Below are positions 24,478 to 36,990 of a stretch of 64,000 bases of DNA, one piece after another (position 1 is the first letter of the stretch; the number at the start of each line of letters is the position of its first letter). Below the pieces are notes generated by a model, which saw only the letters and a list, made by a program, of their open reading frames with translations, ran no database searches and was not told the origin of the DNA. The stretch comes from Prinsepia uniflora (lineage: Eukaryota > Streptophyta > Magnoliopsida > Rosales > Rosaceae): contig CM064867.1 of NCBI GenBank assembly GCA_032719365.1, forward strand, positions 59,956,601 through 60,020,600, read 5' to 3'. Made by a program: the position numbers and the translations under genes.

Positions 24478-25624
24478 ATAGTTAGGGTATGAGTACTAGG
24501 ATTCGGTAGAATCGATCCTCCTCCGTGTATGTTTGGTGTTCGGTACGATTGTTTGAGGTTTGATTGGCATGGAAGGCCACGTGTTTTGATGGTTGATCCC
24601 TTGAAGGATTAGTATTCGTGTGAATCCGACGGCTTAGATCCGTAGTGGTACTGGAATTAGGATCCAGTGGATCGGTAGAGACTGTATGATAACTTGAGAG
24701 TCGTGACAGCTCGACGGTAGTGTCGTGTCGGTTCGAGGATGTACGGAGTCATACCAGTGTGGTTAGAGGTCAGGGTCGCCCAGTTTACGATGACCCTGTA
24801 TGACTACACTCACGACGGTTAGGAATAGGAACGTGTGATTCCTTTTGACATGTGTTGCCATGGTTCAGTGTGTCGAATCCTGGAAGGATGTCAACTGGCA
24901 AGAAATGTCGGAGTAGTTGTGGTGTGACGCGATAAGATGTAATTGCGCACATAGCGCTTGTACAATTTTGGACCCGGTGTACAGCCAGTTCTTGTGGAGG
25001 CCAGCGGCTGAGAGCAGTAGAGTAACGAGAGGATGAGTTCCTCAGAGTGTAGTTATTGGCTGGTTTGGTACTAGTATTGGAGTATGACGACTATTCGGAG
25101 TTGAGATCGAGGAAGCAGTCAGGATGGTTGAGCTGTAGTGCATAGTCGGGTTTGTGAAGTGATTGATTGGACAAGTTACCAGGAGTGTGGTACTTTTGAT
25201 CGGATCCAGAGGTGGACCGATCAGTGGATGTTGAGTGTGGAGCGATTGGTACAGGCGGTGAGACTATCGCTTGGATTGGGAGTCCCGATAGCAGAGTGTC
25301 GGTGAGTTTGGTCTACACGAGAGTTTCGCAGACGCTGCTATTGACGGACGTGATCGAGTCTTATCGAGTTGGATAGACTCGGGTTGCCGTGATGATTGTG
25401 ACGATAGTATTCGTCAGTTGTGACGATGATACGAGGTGCGTGAGTGACGCACAGTATGAACAGTGATTCTAGATTCAACTCGGTGACGGCTGAGTCCGAT
25501 CGCAGAATGAGAGGTTGACGTTGGGTGTTGGCACACTTGCCACTCTCTAGCGAAGGTGATGGTTATTTGTGGGACAGAGAGGATCCCGAGTTGCTCAGTG
25601 CGAGTTACGGGAGTACTTGGTATG

Positions 25625-25775
25625 GAGACCAGTTTCCCCCAATGATGGAGATCAGTTTCCTCAGTGGTGGAGACCAGTTTCCCAGTGATGGAGACCAGTT
25701 TCCTCATTGATGGAGATTAGTTTCCCCTGTGTTGGAGATCAATTTCCCCAGTAATGGAGACTAGTTCCCCCAGTG
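25625..25775 (+). repeat. Minisatellite, second copy
   Basis: Same TGGAGACCAGTTTCC-like array as at 19455-19605, with about six units. Confidence 0.9.
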
Positions 25776-27490
25776 CTGCGAGATTGAGTCGCGAAGGTGT
25801 ACTCGGAAATATTAAGGTGAGACGTGAGATCCAGGTACTAATGGATGACATAAGTGACGCCTTATGACGTATTGTTGGTTGGTCAAATTTGGTAGTACGC
25901 AACTCAAGGTTAAATCGAGTGAATTCCATTCGGAATGAGTGTAACCGCGTGTACGGTATTCACGGATGCATGGATGGTGTCCTGTTGAGCTGAGGACTTG
26001 AGAGTCCATTTGCGGATCGGTTTTGGTTGACCACGGTTGACCATACCTCCTGAGTTGAGGACATGACACTTGTTTGCCTATAGGACACAGGAAATGCTCG
26101 TGTAATGAGTGAGCCCAGTAATTGGAAGAGAAGCATGTTTCCTACGTGATTAGAACTTCGGAATCGAGAGAAGTTGTAATTGAGATGATGAGATGAGTAC
26201 TTGATTCCGCATTGGAGATGGATTTTTCGAGGTCAATAAGTGTGGCTTTTTAGTAGATAGTGATGGGAGCGGGAGGATGACATTGGATGAACTTTGATGT
26301 CATCATGTTGAATTCTCTTGGTTTCATTCCTAGGTGGGACTTCGAGGAGTGATATGACAGCTAGGAGTTCGAGAGGGTGTAAGAATCGAACACCTAGGCT
26401 ATGGGTCAATTTGATTAACTTGACGAGTAGATGGTATTTAGCGTCACAGGATGTGACGAGTAAGTGCCCGAGGTGAGGTCCGGACCATGGTTGGAGGGCG
26501 GGCAGTGGTTGAGGTTGGACGTTGCCAGAGTGCAGTCTGTGAACAGACCGAGTAGGGCCTTGATGATTGATGTGATGTATGTGCACTGGTGTGTTGTGCA
26601 CATTGGATGATGGGATTGACTAAGGTCAATCGGTATGTCGAGTTGAGATGGCCCGAGAGTTTGAGTTGGTTGTAGGTTGAATAAAATCCTAGTTGAACAT
26701 GACTCGTGATCGGATCAGATCCGATGAGTGACAGTTTGTAGACTCGAGGTGAGTCTAGATGACAAGTGGTATCGCTGAGTGATGCGAGATACGATGCGAG
26801 GACTCGAGAACTAGTCGAGACTAGAGTAGCGCTGTGGATCTAAGAGTTGCCGGCTGGTCACGACGGATGTGACCTGTGAGGGTAATGGATGGATAGTTAT
26901 CCCATGCGTTCGGATCGATGTGGTTGATGGGACTCTCAGAAGATTTAGTATGGGTATAGGAAATTGAGAGAGTTGACTCGTATGAGTAGTTAGAGTCAGT
27001 ATAGGCATATTTCTAAGGATGACCTACGAGATGGGATTCGTGCCATTACGATGGCAAGATCTATGGAATGTTGTCTGATCGGATGCTGAGCAGTATGCCA
27101 GCTTGGCTGTAATAGCCCTTAGCAGGGATGCGTTTTCAGCCTGACGACTGTCAGATGGAACGTGTCAGAGTGTCAGACTGAAAATCCGTCTGGACGTTGG
27201 TCTAGTATTGCTGACCTGTCAAAGTGAGTGACAGGTGAGATCGACGAGTTCCGACATGTTATCTCTTGTGAGACACACGAGCAGACGTGTAGTTATCGAA
27301 AATGAATTGGTGCTTTGGAGGCTCCGATGACGATATGTACCGAGGATGATACTGATGAGTATGGTATGTGTATTGGACGTGTACTGCTACACGGGTATTC
27401 TTGTATAGGTGCAGCGATCCGAATCGAGGGACAGGGTTGGATACCACAGTTTGGTTGTGGAATCGGGTCAATTTGAATTTCGAGGACGAA

Positions 27491-27510
27491 ATTCTTTAAG
27501 GGGGGAAGTT
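27491..27510 (+). other. Polypurine tract of the array element
   Basis: TTCTTTAAGGGGGGAAGTT directly precedes TGTGATGACC at 27511. Degenerate equivalents precede 15775 and 21365. Confidence 0.8.
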
Positions 27511-30500
27511 TGTGATGACCCGTCCCGAATTAACGGGATTAATTAAGATTTAATGACGGATTAGCCTCGCTAATCGAAGACTAATCGGGGATTAGACGAG
27601 GATTAGCGGACACTCGGGCGAAATGACGATTTTGCCCCTAGAATGGGTAAATCTTTGACTTTTCGTTCAGGCGGTCAAATGGACTTTGGACTATGACTGT
27701 GACGTAATTCGTAACATCACGAGTTCATAGACAGGTGGCACGCTCGATTCCGACATTCGTGGAAGAAGTTATGACGTTCGGAAGTTCGAGGGCATTTTGG
27801 TAATTTGGGTGAATAGGAGCCAAAGTTGACTTTTGACCCGAGAGGTCCGATGGCTGAGGGCCAAAGAACGTTACGTAGATCGGGGCGATACGAATCCGTA
27901 GACGGGCGGCACATCGAATTCGGATGTTCGATGGAGAAGTTACGGTTCACGGAAGTTTAAAGGTACTATTTACGGTGACACGTTTTACGAGGCAAATTGT
28001 GAAGTTTTATCTTTTGTGGGCCCAGTTTCTTTTCAGTGGACCAATGGATGAGTGACAAGTGTCACCCATCCACTGGCCAACATTTTTCTTCATGCATCTC
28101 ACCCTTTTTCATGGATCATTCATTTTCATCCTTCCCCACATCCAAACCCGATCTCATTTTCCAAACCAAACCAAACCCTTAACCCCAGATGATTACTAGA
28201 GAGACTAGAGAGTGTTGAGAAGACGGTGGAGGATGGTGGCCGGCCAAGTGACGTCGCCGTGCACGGCTGAGGCCACAAACCCGAGAAGGTATCGCCTAAA
28301 ACCATTTTCGATCCATTTTTCCATTTTTGTTGTTATGGTTGATTTTAGACGATTAGGATGGGTTTAATGAGTTGTTAGGGTCGTAATAGGATGGTTTTGG
28401 GATGTTTTGGACGGCTGTGAAGCCAAGGGTGGGTTTTAGAAAACTTGAACCGTGAAGGGTTTTCGGGTTCACGGGTTCTAGGTGATGTTAGGTTGTTTTG
28501 TTAATTGGGAATGATAGGAAACCTAAAAATGGGAATTTAGGGATTGAAATGGAGGGATACGGACGAGAATTGAGGGATTTAGAGGCCTGGACCGGTCACG
28601 CCGGTCCAGTTGCAGAGATTGGGCCAAACCGGCCAGTCTGAACCGGCTGAAGGATGAAGACGATGAATAGTACCCTGGCGCGTGAGGCCCACGCGCAGGG
28701 CTTGTTTTGGGTGTGTGAGGGCACATGTCCAATCCGATGGGGAAGTTTCCAACATGTTATTTTATCTATTCGATGTAACGAACATTTTGGGACTAGTTTC
28801 GTGTCAATCGGACACCGTTTCGATATAGTTCGGGACTTCCGAAGGTTTAGGTTCAGTTTTAAAAATAGTTAGAAAATCGGAAGAATTACGGGACTTTAAT
28901 GGGAGGTTAATGAGGCTATTAGTAACCTTCTACTACGATTTGGACATGTTTGGGAATCCCGGAGGCGTCAGTCGACCCGGGAGACGATTATGGCACGCGT
29001 ATCGAGACGCGGCTTTGGACGGCCTGTGTGTGGACCCTTCTTTCGAAATTGATGCATGCATAAATGTTTTATAAGTATTTTAATATTTTTTTTGTGTTGC
29101 CATGAGTGCAATTGTTTGTGGTAGCTTAGTATCGACATAATTTCACGTATTTCGAGGTTTTCGGCTTTATGTCGTACCTTTGCGTACCATGTCTTCAACG
29201 AGGGTTTGATAAATGAAGTTCGGATTTAGAAATATCAAATCGAGCACGAGACCCATTTGATTTATAACTCTCGTACTTTGAGTCCATTTGAATTGACGAG
29301 GAATCTGACCGAGGGTCCATTTGTGTTATACGATCGGGCCGAGGGTGCAGTTGGTTTACGATTCGGGTTTGAGGCCCAGTTAGTGGTACTATCGGGCTTG
29401 ATCCCCATTGATTTATGATATCGGGCTTGAGACCCATTTTGTTGAGATATCGGGCTTAAGGCCCCGTTAGTTGTGAAATCGGACTTGAGGTCCTGTTGCT
29501 TTATGGTTCCGGGTTTAGGGCCCAATTATTGATGATATCGGGCTTGAGTCCCAGTTCAGTTTGTGAAAGGAGAATTCGGGCATGAGACCCTATTGAACAG
29601 AGGATTTTGGCCGAGGCCTGTGAAAGTGATTTGAATCGGATTCGAGGAATCGTGTTAAAATGAATCGGGTATGAGACCTAGTTGAGAAATGTATTTGAGA
29701 AAGAAAGAAAAGAGTATTTGAAAATGTATATGAAACCCTCCATATTGATTATATGGTCTCCTCCAGCGTCGACCTGGAGAGTCACGATCCACAAACCAGA
29801 ATGGGTATCTCCATAGGGATCCCGTTCCAGGAGTGATTGGTACTAGATATGATGTGGTCCCAGACCAGATTCCGGAGAGATGTGTGGACTAGATCCAGAG
29901 AGAGAGCTAGGACTAGATCCAGAGATTGAGCCTCCCAGATGGAGATTCCTAGGAGAAGACTCGGAGTGAGACCCCGAGTAGTGTGCACACTAGTATAGAT
30001 TTGACATCGTGACTATTTTGGGGATGTGTTCCCTAGGGGCTGTGTGCCCCGAGATGGCATCTTCTCGGAAGTGTCGCGGATGGGTTATACGTATGTTGAT
30101 ACGTATGTGCTTCTGATGGAAAGTGGTTTTAGGGCAAAGGCCCTGTGTTCCAAGTTTTAGAAATGATTTGGGGCAGAGACCTCGTATTCTGTGTTTTGGT
30201 GTTCCAATGAGAATGGATTTGGGCTGAGTTCCCACTTGTATGGATAGTTGGTTTTTGAATTGTGATTTCGGGTCAGGGACCCAAATGGATTTATGGGTCA
30301 TGACGGTTTATGGGGCCGGGCATGAACCCTTGAAAGGTTTTGAGAATTTTTTCAAGTGTTTTTATGAATGTTTGATAAATGGTTTTGAATGCATGCGTAT
30401 GTTTTTATGAAGGGCATAAATGTCTTTATGCGAGAAGGTTTTTAATGAAATTATTATTTTGTCCACTCACGACTTTTAAGGTTTTAATGTCTTTCAGGTT

Positions 30501-30680
30501 GATCGCGAATGCGGGCTGTAGCAGAGACGAGACATCACTCCCCTCCTCCTACGATCCTGATGCACTCTGATAGCCCCGGAGAGGGCTAGAGACGGAATTT
30601 TCCCTGGTCTGACACTTCGTGTCAGACGGGATCAGACGGGTCCAACATTAATCCCGGGGGATTTGAGACCGGTCCTAACA
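27511..30680 (+). mobile_element. Array LTR 4, complete
   Basis: A 3170-bp LTR from TGTGATGACCCGTCCC to GGTCCTAACA, followed by the right TSD copy ACTTG (30681-30685). It is the only array LTR with its full 3' end (CTGACACTTCGTGTCAG hairpin near 30609, then TCCGGG-type sequence). It contains all the shared LTR blocks, including the palindrome at 28046-28071. Confidence 0.9.
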
Positions 30681-31725
30681 ACTTGCATATTCTCTTAAGT
30701 ACGTGCCCGGAGCTCCCGACGACACTTTCAATGATATAAACTCGGGACTCCCTATATCTAGTGAAACATTAAGCGCAAAAACACAAACATAACAAAAACT
30801 AGAATCATAGAGCACATAGAATATTGAAATAATGAAAATCATAAAACCAAGAATATTGTTAGAAATCAATTCATATAACCAATATCAAGCATAAGAAATA
30901 ACTACAAGGTAAAGAGGTCGTGTTACACTTTTTCTCTTCGGGGCTCCCTATGGATAGAAAGTGATTGGGCACTTTTTGGTGAGACAAGCGAGAGCTCCTC
31001 AACTTAGTCAAGAATGAAGGTATAGAAGGTGAAGTATGGTGTAATTATTTTTACGATTGAAAACTTGAACATAATGAAAAAGGAAAATTGGTTGAGCAGA
31101 GTTTTGGTACAAAAATGGGCGACTTTTTAAAAATAACCGAAGGCTCTCTAGTTGTAGGAAAAAATTAATCCTCAAATAAATAGGAGTTTACAATTTAAAT
31201 TCTAAAATAAAAATGATTAAACTAAATAAATTAAAGTCCTAAAAGAAAAAAAAAAGAAGATAATAAAATCTTAATTAAAAAGGAAATCAAAATCCTAATT
31301 AAAAAGGTAAAATAAAACTTGATTAAATCCTGAAAAATAAAGGAAATATTATTTCCTTTATTTGTTTGGAATGTTGAAATTTCTCTCTGGAAAATTCAAA
31401 GAACAGCTGAGCTTGCTTACTGGCCACGTGGGTCGGTGGATTGGGCAATATGCGTGAGTTGGGCTTCATGATGGACTGTCCTTCTCGCTGGGCTGAAGAC
31501 GCGTGGAAGTGGGGCCTGGCACGGGAAGGGCTGCTGATGCATGAGGCACAAGCTTAGGTAAAGTGATGGTTGCTAGGATGTTAATTATTGGAATGTGCAG
31601 GCTCGTCGAGAGTGTGCGCACACTGGGCCGAGAAATGGCGCTGGAGGTAGGCGTGCTGGAGTGGACCTCGCTAAGATGAGTGGGCTGGGAAGTCTTGGCA
31701 ATGCAGAAATGGAAGGATGGTGACA
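30681..31725. other. Gene-free stretch right of the array
   Basis: AT-rich, then GC-richer from about 31390. It is the continuation of the sequence left of 13548. A minus-strand frame of 102 codons (31466-31774) is rich in Ser/Thr/Pro, runs into the neighbouring LTR and resembles no family I know, so it is not called as a gene. Confidence 0.45.
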
Positions 31726-34700
31726 GGATCGCCCTCGACCAATGCGCAATGACTTGGAGGGTCAATAAAAGCACGAAAGGTGTGAGTGGACAAAAATGAA
31801 TTAGTTTATAAAACAGTTACAGAAAGACATTTCTACCCTCCACGTAAAACCAATGCATGCATTGAAAATCATTTCGCAATCCATTTCATTTCCAACATAA
31901 GAAAACCGTGTATGAAAATCAAAATCATTTTCCTTTTCTTAACCTTCGGGTCTTAGCCTGTAGACATAAACACAGGGCCTCAACCCAAAACCATGAATCA
32001 AATCCAAGTACACAACATAATCCAAATCCATCAAACAATATAAATCGGGCCATTGCCAAACACATCCGAAAACATCGGGAATCAACAATAATTCAGAAGT
32101 CAATCAATCTTCTGGATCTCAAGTGCGCCCGAGTTTTTAAACTCAAAACCATGCACATAATCAGGCCTTCCCGGGATATCAACAAGTCTTTAAACTCAGA
32201 GCATAATCAATAAGCATCGGGGGATATCACAATAACCGAGTCTTTAAACTCAAAACATGTCAATCAAGGGCCCTCCCCCGTCACTCAACCGAGTCTTTAA
32301 ACTCAAAATCAGATCCAGTCATATCCGGGTCTTAAACCCAAAACCAATTTTCATGGGTCTTTAAACCCAAACCATTTGTAAATCACAACAAACTCGGGAT
32401 CCATCGTGATCCAAATTCCAAAACCAATACGAAATCAAATTTTATCAAAATGGGACTCATGTCCGAATTTCACATTCAAATTCCCAATCATATCCGCCAC
32501 CCATTACCGAATCCGAATTTGCAATAATGATTCCGTAAGCCAACATCCGGAAACATCATCCCGAACCCAAATCCGGAAATCCATCATTAAGTTTCCGAAA
32601 CCCAAAATCTTGCTCATCAAATTACTTTTGTGCCTTGGGCATGAAGCCCGAAATCAAATTTTCCAAAATCCGTTTTAAATCTTTGAAATCACATCATATT
32701 TCAAATCTGAAGGTCAAAACATCAAAACCATGATCAAATCACAATATACTCGAAATCTCGTAAAACGCGCAAAACCGTAATAATCTCGAACTTCGTGTCA
32801 AAACTGTAGGTCATACTCACAATCATGTTCAAAACATCCTTAAAACATCATACTCACAAATCATGTAAAATCGTTCATCAAACTATCATCAAAGCATAAG
32901 AGAAACCGTAGTATTGAAATACGTGCAATTACGTATTGCATACCAAAATACATATAAATACGAAAATCGTAATTATCACAAGTCATAATCATAATCATAG
33001 AAATAATAGAAACATTTATGCATGCATTAAATTTTGAAAGCAAAGTCCACTCACACACCGTCCATAACGCTCACTTTGCCACTGCACGTATTTCCGTAAT
33101 TTTCGAAATTTTCCAGAAATCTCAAATCCTGTTCGAAATCATTCCTCCGTGTCACTAAGGGCTCAAATAAAAATATACTAATTTCCCATAATTTTCTGGG
33201 AATTAAATGTTAACTAAAAACGTAACATAAACCTTCGGACCCTCGAAACAATATCGAAACGATGTCCGATTAACTCAAAAAAAATACTAAAATGTTCGTT
33301 ACATTGCATAGGAAAAAAGTCGTGTTGAACTCACCTCGAGAATCGGGCCCACACGCCCTCACGCGCCGCCGTGAGTTGCTGCACGTGAAACTCACGCGCC
33401 TGCTACAGTAATGCTACAGTGTCACCTTCTTCACCCGACTAGCCTGCAAACGGGTTGTTCAACCCGCGACACAACCCAGTTAAATCCGTATCAAAACTCA
33501 CTCAATTCCTTTCCTTCTTCCACCTAAATCCTTCCTTTACATTTTAATTTTGGTTCCCATTCATTAATTACCCTCAACAAGCTCTAAATCGTTCATTCGA
33601 CCCGTGATCAAACAAACGGGTCAACCGTTGTAACTCACTCGACTCAACTCCAATTTCAAATTAACTAAAACATAAGCTTTATAGGACCTAAACGAACACT
33701 AAACCACAACCAATTTCAGGAAAACTTACCCGTAGGTGATCATCCTCAAGTCTGAAATTTCTTTAAAACTGGAACATGAGTTCCTGGCCAAACCGTGATC
33801 GATTCCTTTTGATATTGATACGGTTGAACTCCAAATGGTCCCAGAAGACTGTTTCTCACCTTGGTTTTGTTCCTCTCGACTCACAATTCAACTTTCAAAT
33901 TTCCTTCCAATTTTCCAAGTTTTTCTTCCCGTCTGTGTTTCTCTCGAACTCTCAGTCTCTCTGCTCCAAAAATGACTCTCTCAACTCACTCTCACTCCCT
34001 ATAATCAAAACAGACCTCACGGTAACCCAAGGGAATATCAGTCCAACTGTTCTCTATTTCCCGCAAAAGACCCAACATCAATTCAAAAATGGCGCCCGTG
34101 CCTGGTTTCTGGTTCAAACCCACACCCCACTGTTTCCACTAACTCAGAGCTGTTAAACAATTCTCCTGTCCAGCCACTAACAAGGTTAAACAAATCCTTG
34201 ATCAGACCACTCACAGCATGGGTGTTCAGTCCCTGTTTCCATGATTTTAAACAGTGCCCCTGTGTAAAATTACTATTTTTCCCTTCTACAAAAAATTACC
34301 CAAATGCCCCTCCTCTTTCTAGACCCGTAACTCATCCGTCCGATTTCCGTTTTCAGCGTGCCGCCTGACTTCGGACTCAGGGCATCGAGACCTACCTAAC
34401 GGTCCTCAAATTGCGTTAAAAATAGTGGTCAATCAAAAAGTCAACATTTTCCCCTTTTTCGTCCTAATTACGAAAATTCCCTTGAACTTCCGAACGTCGT
34501 ACTTCTTCCCTGATCGTCGGAATTGGACGTGCCACCTTCCTATGAACTCGTGACGCCCCGAACTACATCACAGACATCGGTCAAAGTCTGTCTGACCGCT
34601 CGAGCCAAAAGTCAACCGTTCGCCAACTTTTCAGGGGCAAAATCGTCATTTTCTTCAAATTTTCCAAATTTTCCCTTTTCCGAAAGGCCGGGTCGTTACA
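31726..34700 (-). mobile_element. 3' LTR of minus-strand gene-less element, end truncated
   Basis: Minus-strand start TGTAACGACCCGGCC at 34700, next to a PPT. Sequence parallels the LTR at 44707-47743 closely throughout, but the last about 165 bases (to TGACAGGACC) are missing at the left edge, where homology begins at about 31726. It contains GAGTCTTTAAACTC units (about 32125-32370), the CGCGTG box (about 33350-33402) and the TGTAACGAACATTTTA block on the minus strand. Confidence 0.85.
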
Positions 34701-35387
34701 ACCTACCCCCCTTAAAGAATTTCGTCCTCGAAATTCCAATTAGTGGGAGCCATAATATTTTCCCGATGATACATATCTACGATAATTCCGAACGAAAACA
34801 CTCTCAAACGGGTATAAGTCATACCCAACGTATAGAATCATACTACCAACCTCAATGCTCCTGTAAACCCCTGCCCCATGGACAGTCATACCATATACTT
34901 ACTCGAATTATGTAGCCTAGCTCACGTTCGAGTCCACACAATCCAGGAAACACAAAATTCGTCATCTCTTTTCGTTTGCATGTCATCCACTCGTGACATG
35001 ATCCCATGGTTAAAACCGCACATGTGTCATCCGTCCACCCGGCCAATAACTCATAAGGTTCAAAAACTCGAAAACTCATTCCCCTCACTAGGTCAATTAC
35101 ACCATATCCCTTTCCCAAGGTCACTATGTCTAATGATTTTAACCTTTCCTCCTGACACCGTCCTATTACCAAAAGGCACTTGGTACAATCATTCATACTA
35201 TATCGCAAATCGCACCCTTTCTTAACTTCAACTCCACCATACACCAAGTACGGTCCTGCAGTTTGGACGCCAACCGCCCAAGTTATCAGAAATCAAGTAC
35301 TACTCCAATCCTGTGGAGTTTCACAACTAACAGGATTTCACCTATCCTTAAGTTATCAAACGAGACAAACATCTCCTCAAGTAATGC
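34701..35387 (-). mobile_element. Interior 3' end of the minus-strand gene-less element, with PPT
   Basis: On the minus strand it ends in GAATTTCG-AGGA-CGAAATTC and the PPT AAGGGGGGTAGGT (34701-34713) against the LTR. The same sequence is found at 62825-63490. It is non-coding and includes a perfect GGGTAT/ATACCC hairpin (about 34812-34828). It is interrupted at 35387 by another insertion and resumes at 42139. Confidence 0.85.
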
Positions 35388-36990
35388 TGTAACGACCCGT
35401 CCCAGGAGTCGGGATTAGTGAAGTGATTAGTGACGGATTAGCTGAGTTAATCGGTGGTTAATTGGGTACTTTTGGACCTAGGACGTAGAATGACAATTTT
35501 GCCCCTAGTTTGGGCAAATGTTGACTTTTAGTTCGGACGGTCAATTAGGCATTGACGGATGACCGTGACGTAGTTTGGGACGTCACGAATCCGTAGACAG
35601 GTGGCACGTTCGATTTGGATAATCGGAGAAAACGTTATGGTGTTCGAAAGGTTAAGGGCGTTACCGTAATTTTGGTTATATAGGGGAAAATGTTGACTTT
35701 TTGCTGGACTATTAGTTTTTACGTAGACCGAAGACCGTTAGATAGGTCTCGACGTCCTGAGTTCAACGACAGGCAGCATGCTTTCATCGGACGTAGGACG
35801 AGCAAGTTACGAGTCTAGAACGGCGAAGGGCAAAATGGTAATTTTGACTCACAAAGGGAATTTTGGTCTTTTTGTGCCTTGGGAATTGGGCCAATCTGAT
35901 AAGGCCAAGTGTACAGGAGAGATTGGATATTTTGAGATGGGCCATGGGATTGTGGACACGAGGTGTGTGTGTAGTGGGTTCTAGGATGTTGCACGGTGCA
36001 AATTAAACGGGTAAGGCGTGCTTGTGTTTGAGAAAACAGAGACTAGGCTTGAGAGGCAATTGAGCGGGTTGCAGTGAGTGTGTGAGTTCTTGGGTGTGTG
36101 AGTGTGATCAAGAGAGGCTGAGAGTGCAGGGTTGTGTTGAGAAGAATGAAAGGTGAAGTGTTTGTGTGTAAGGAGGGTTCGAGTGTTTCAGGGAAACAGA
36201 GAGGTGTCGAGGGAGTTTGGAGGTGGAGCTGTCGTACTTTGATCAATCATCGCTTCTGGTTGTGTTCAGAGACTGTAGTGGAGCCTTAGGGACCCAGTGG
36301 ACACGGCGGAGCTAACGGTGGAGAGCAGGACACAGGTAATTCCTCGACTTTTCTCTGTGTACTCTGTTTTTCCGTTTTGCTTCAAACGGTAAGTTGTGGC
36401 TTTTGGGGCTGAGTCGAGGTGTCTAGTAAGTCCTAGTCGACTCGTTAGGTCCTTAGGAACCTGTAGAAGTTGAAGTCGTGATGGAGCTGGGTGAAAAACA
36501 AGGTTTCAGGTGGTTTTTGGTTCGAGTCTGGGTGATGATTTAGAGGTTTTGATGTCGTGTTTTGACTTGAGAATTAGGTTGCTTAGGGTAGGACGAAGAG
36601 TTTGGTGGAAAAAGGAAGGAAAACGGCTGACGGACGGCGGAAAACCGGCCACGCCAGTCCAACACAGTCGCGGATTCGAGGAAGAAGATGAACAGTGACT
36701 GTGTACAGGCGCGTGAGGCCCACGCGAAGCCACTTTTCCGCAACGTGTGAGGCCCATGCGCAACCACTTTGGGCGGCACGTAGGGGCGCGTGCGGTGTTT
36801 TCCAGGGAAGTGTTTAACTAGGTTTTTGGTCTAATCGTTGTAACGAATCTTTTGGGACAAGTTTCGGGACAATCGTACAACGTCTCAGGTTAGTTTCAAG
36901 TGGTCGAAGGTTTAGGGTCCCGTTTACATACGTTTAGAAGTTCGAGAAACTTATGGGACTTGAGTAGGACTTTTGTGAAGTAGTTAGTAA
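35388..36990 (+). mobile_element. LTR head (subfamily of 47798-50820)
   Basis: Parallel to 47798-49575 including the duplicated GTTGACTTTT modules, the perfect CGTGACGT/ACGTCACG inverted repeat (35564-35587), the CGCGTG box (36709-36792) and TGTAACGAATCTTTTGGG. Homology ends near GTTAGTAATGTGA at about 36990. Confidence 0.8.

Larger units (their letters stand above)
24442..27510 (+). mobile_element. Array interior segment 3, non-coding
   Basis: About 3.07 kb parallel to segment 2 with a few small indels (for example a missing about 20 bases near 26474). No coding domain. It ends with GAATTTCG-AGGA-CGAAATTC (27475-27494, a perfect 8-bp-arm hairpin) and the PPT AAGGGGGGAAG. Confidence 0.85.
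13553..30680 (+). mobile_element. Tandem chain of gene-less LTR retroelement (LARD-like), one insertion site
   Basis: Four LTR copies start at 13553, 15775, 21365 and 27511 (all TGTGAYGACC), and three are preceded by a PPT-type end of interior. The outer edges are flanked by a perfect TSD ACTTG (13548-13552 and 30681-30685), and the last LTR ends CCTAACA. Between LTRs lies about 3 kb of interior with no recognisable gag-pol. The simplest reading is one insertion of an LTR-interior-LTR element, later lengthened by unequal recombination and trimmed by deletions. Internal PBS copies are lost. Confidence 0.88.

Noticed and set aside
33776..34156. Plus-strand frame of 126 codons repeated at 46865-47206
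   Set aside because: Both lie antisense in LTRs of the same family. The start codon is not shared and no domain is visible.
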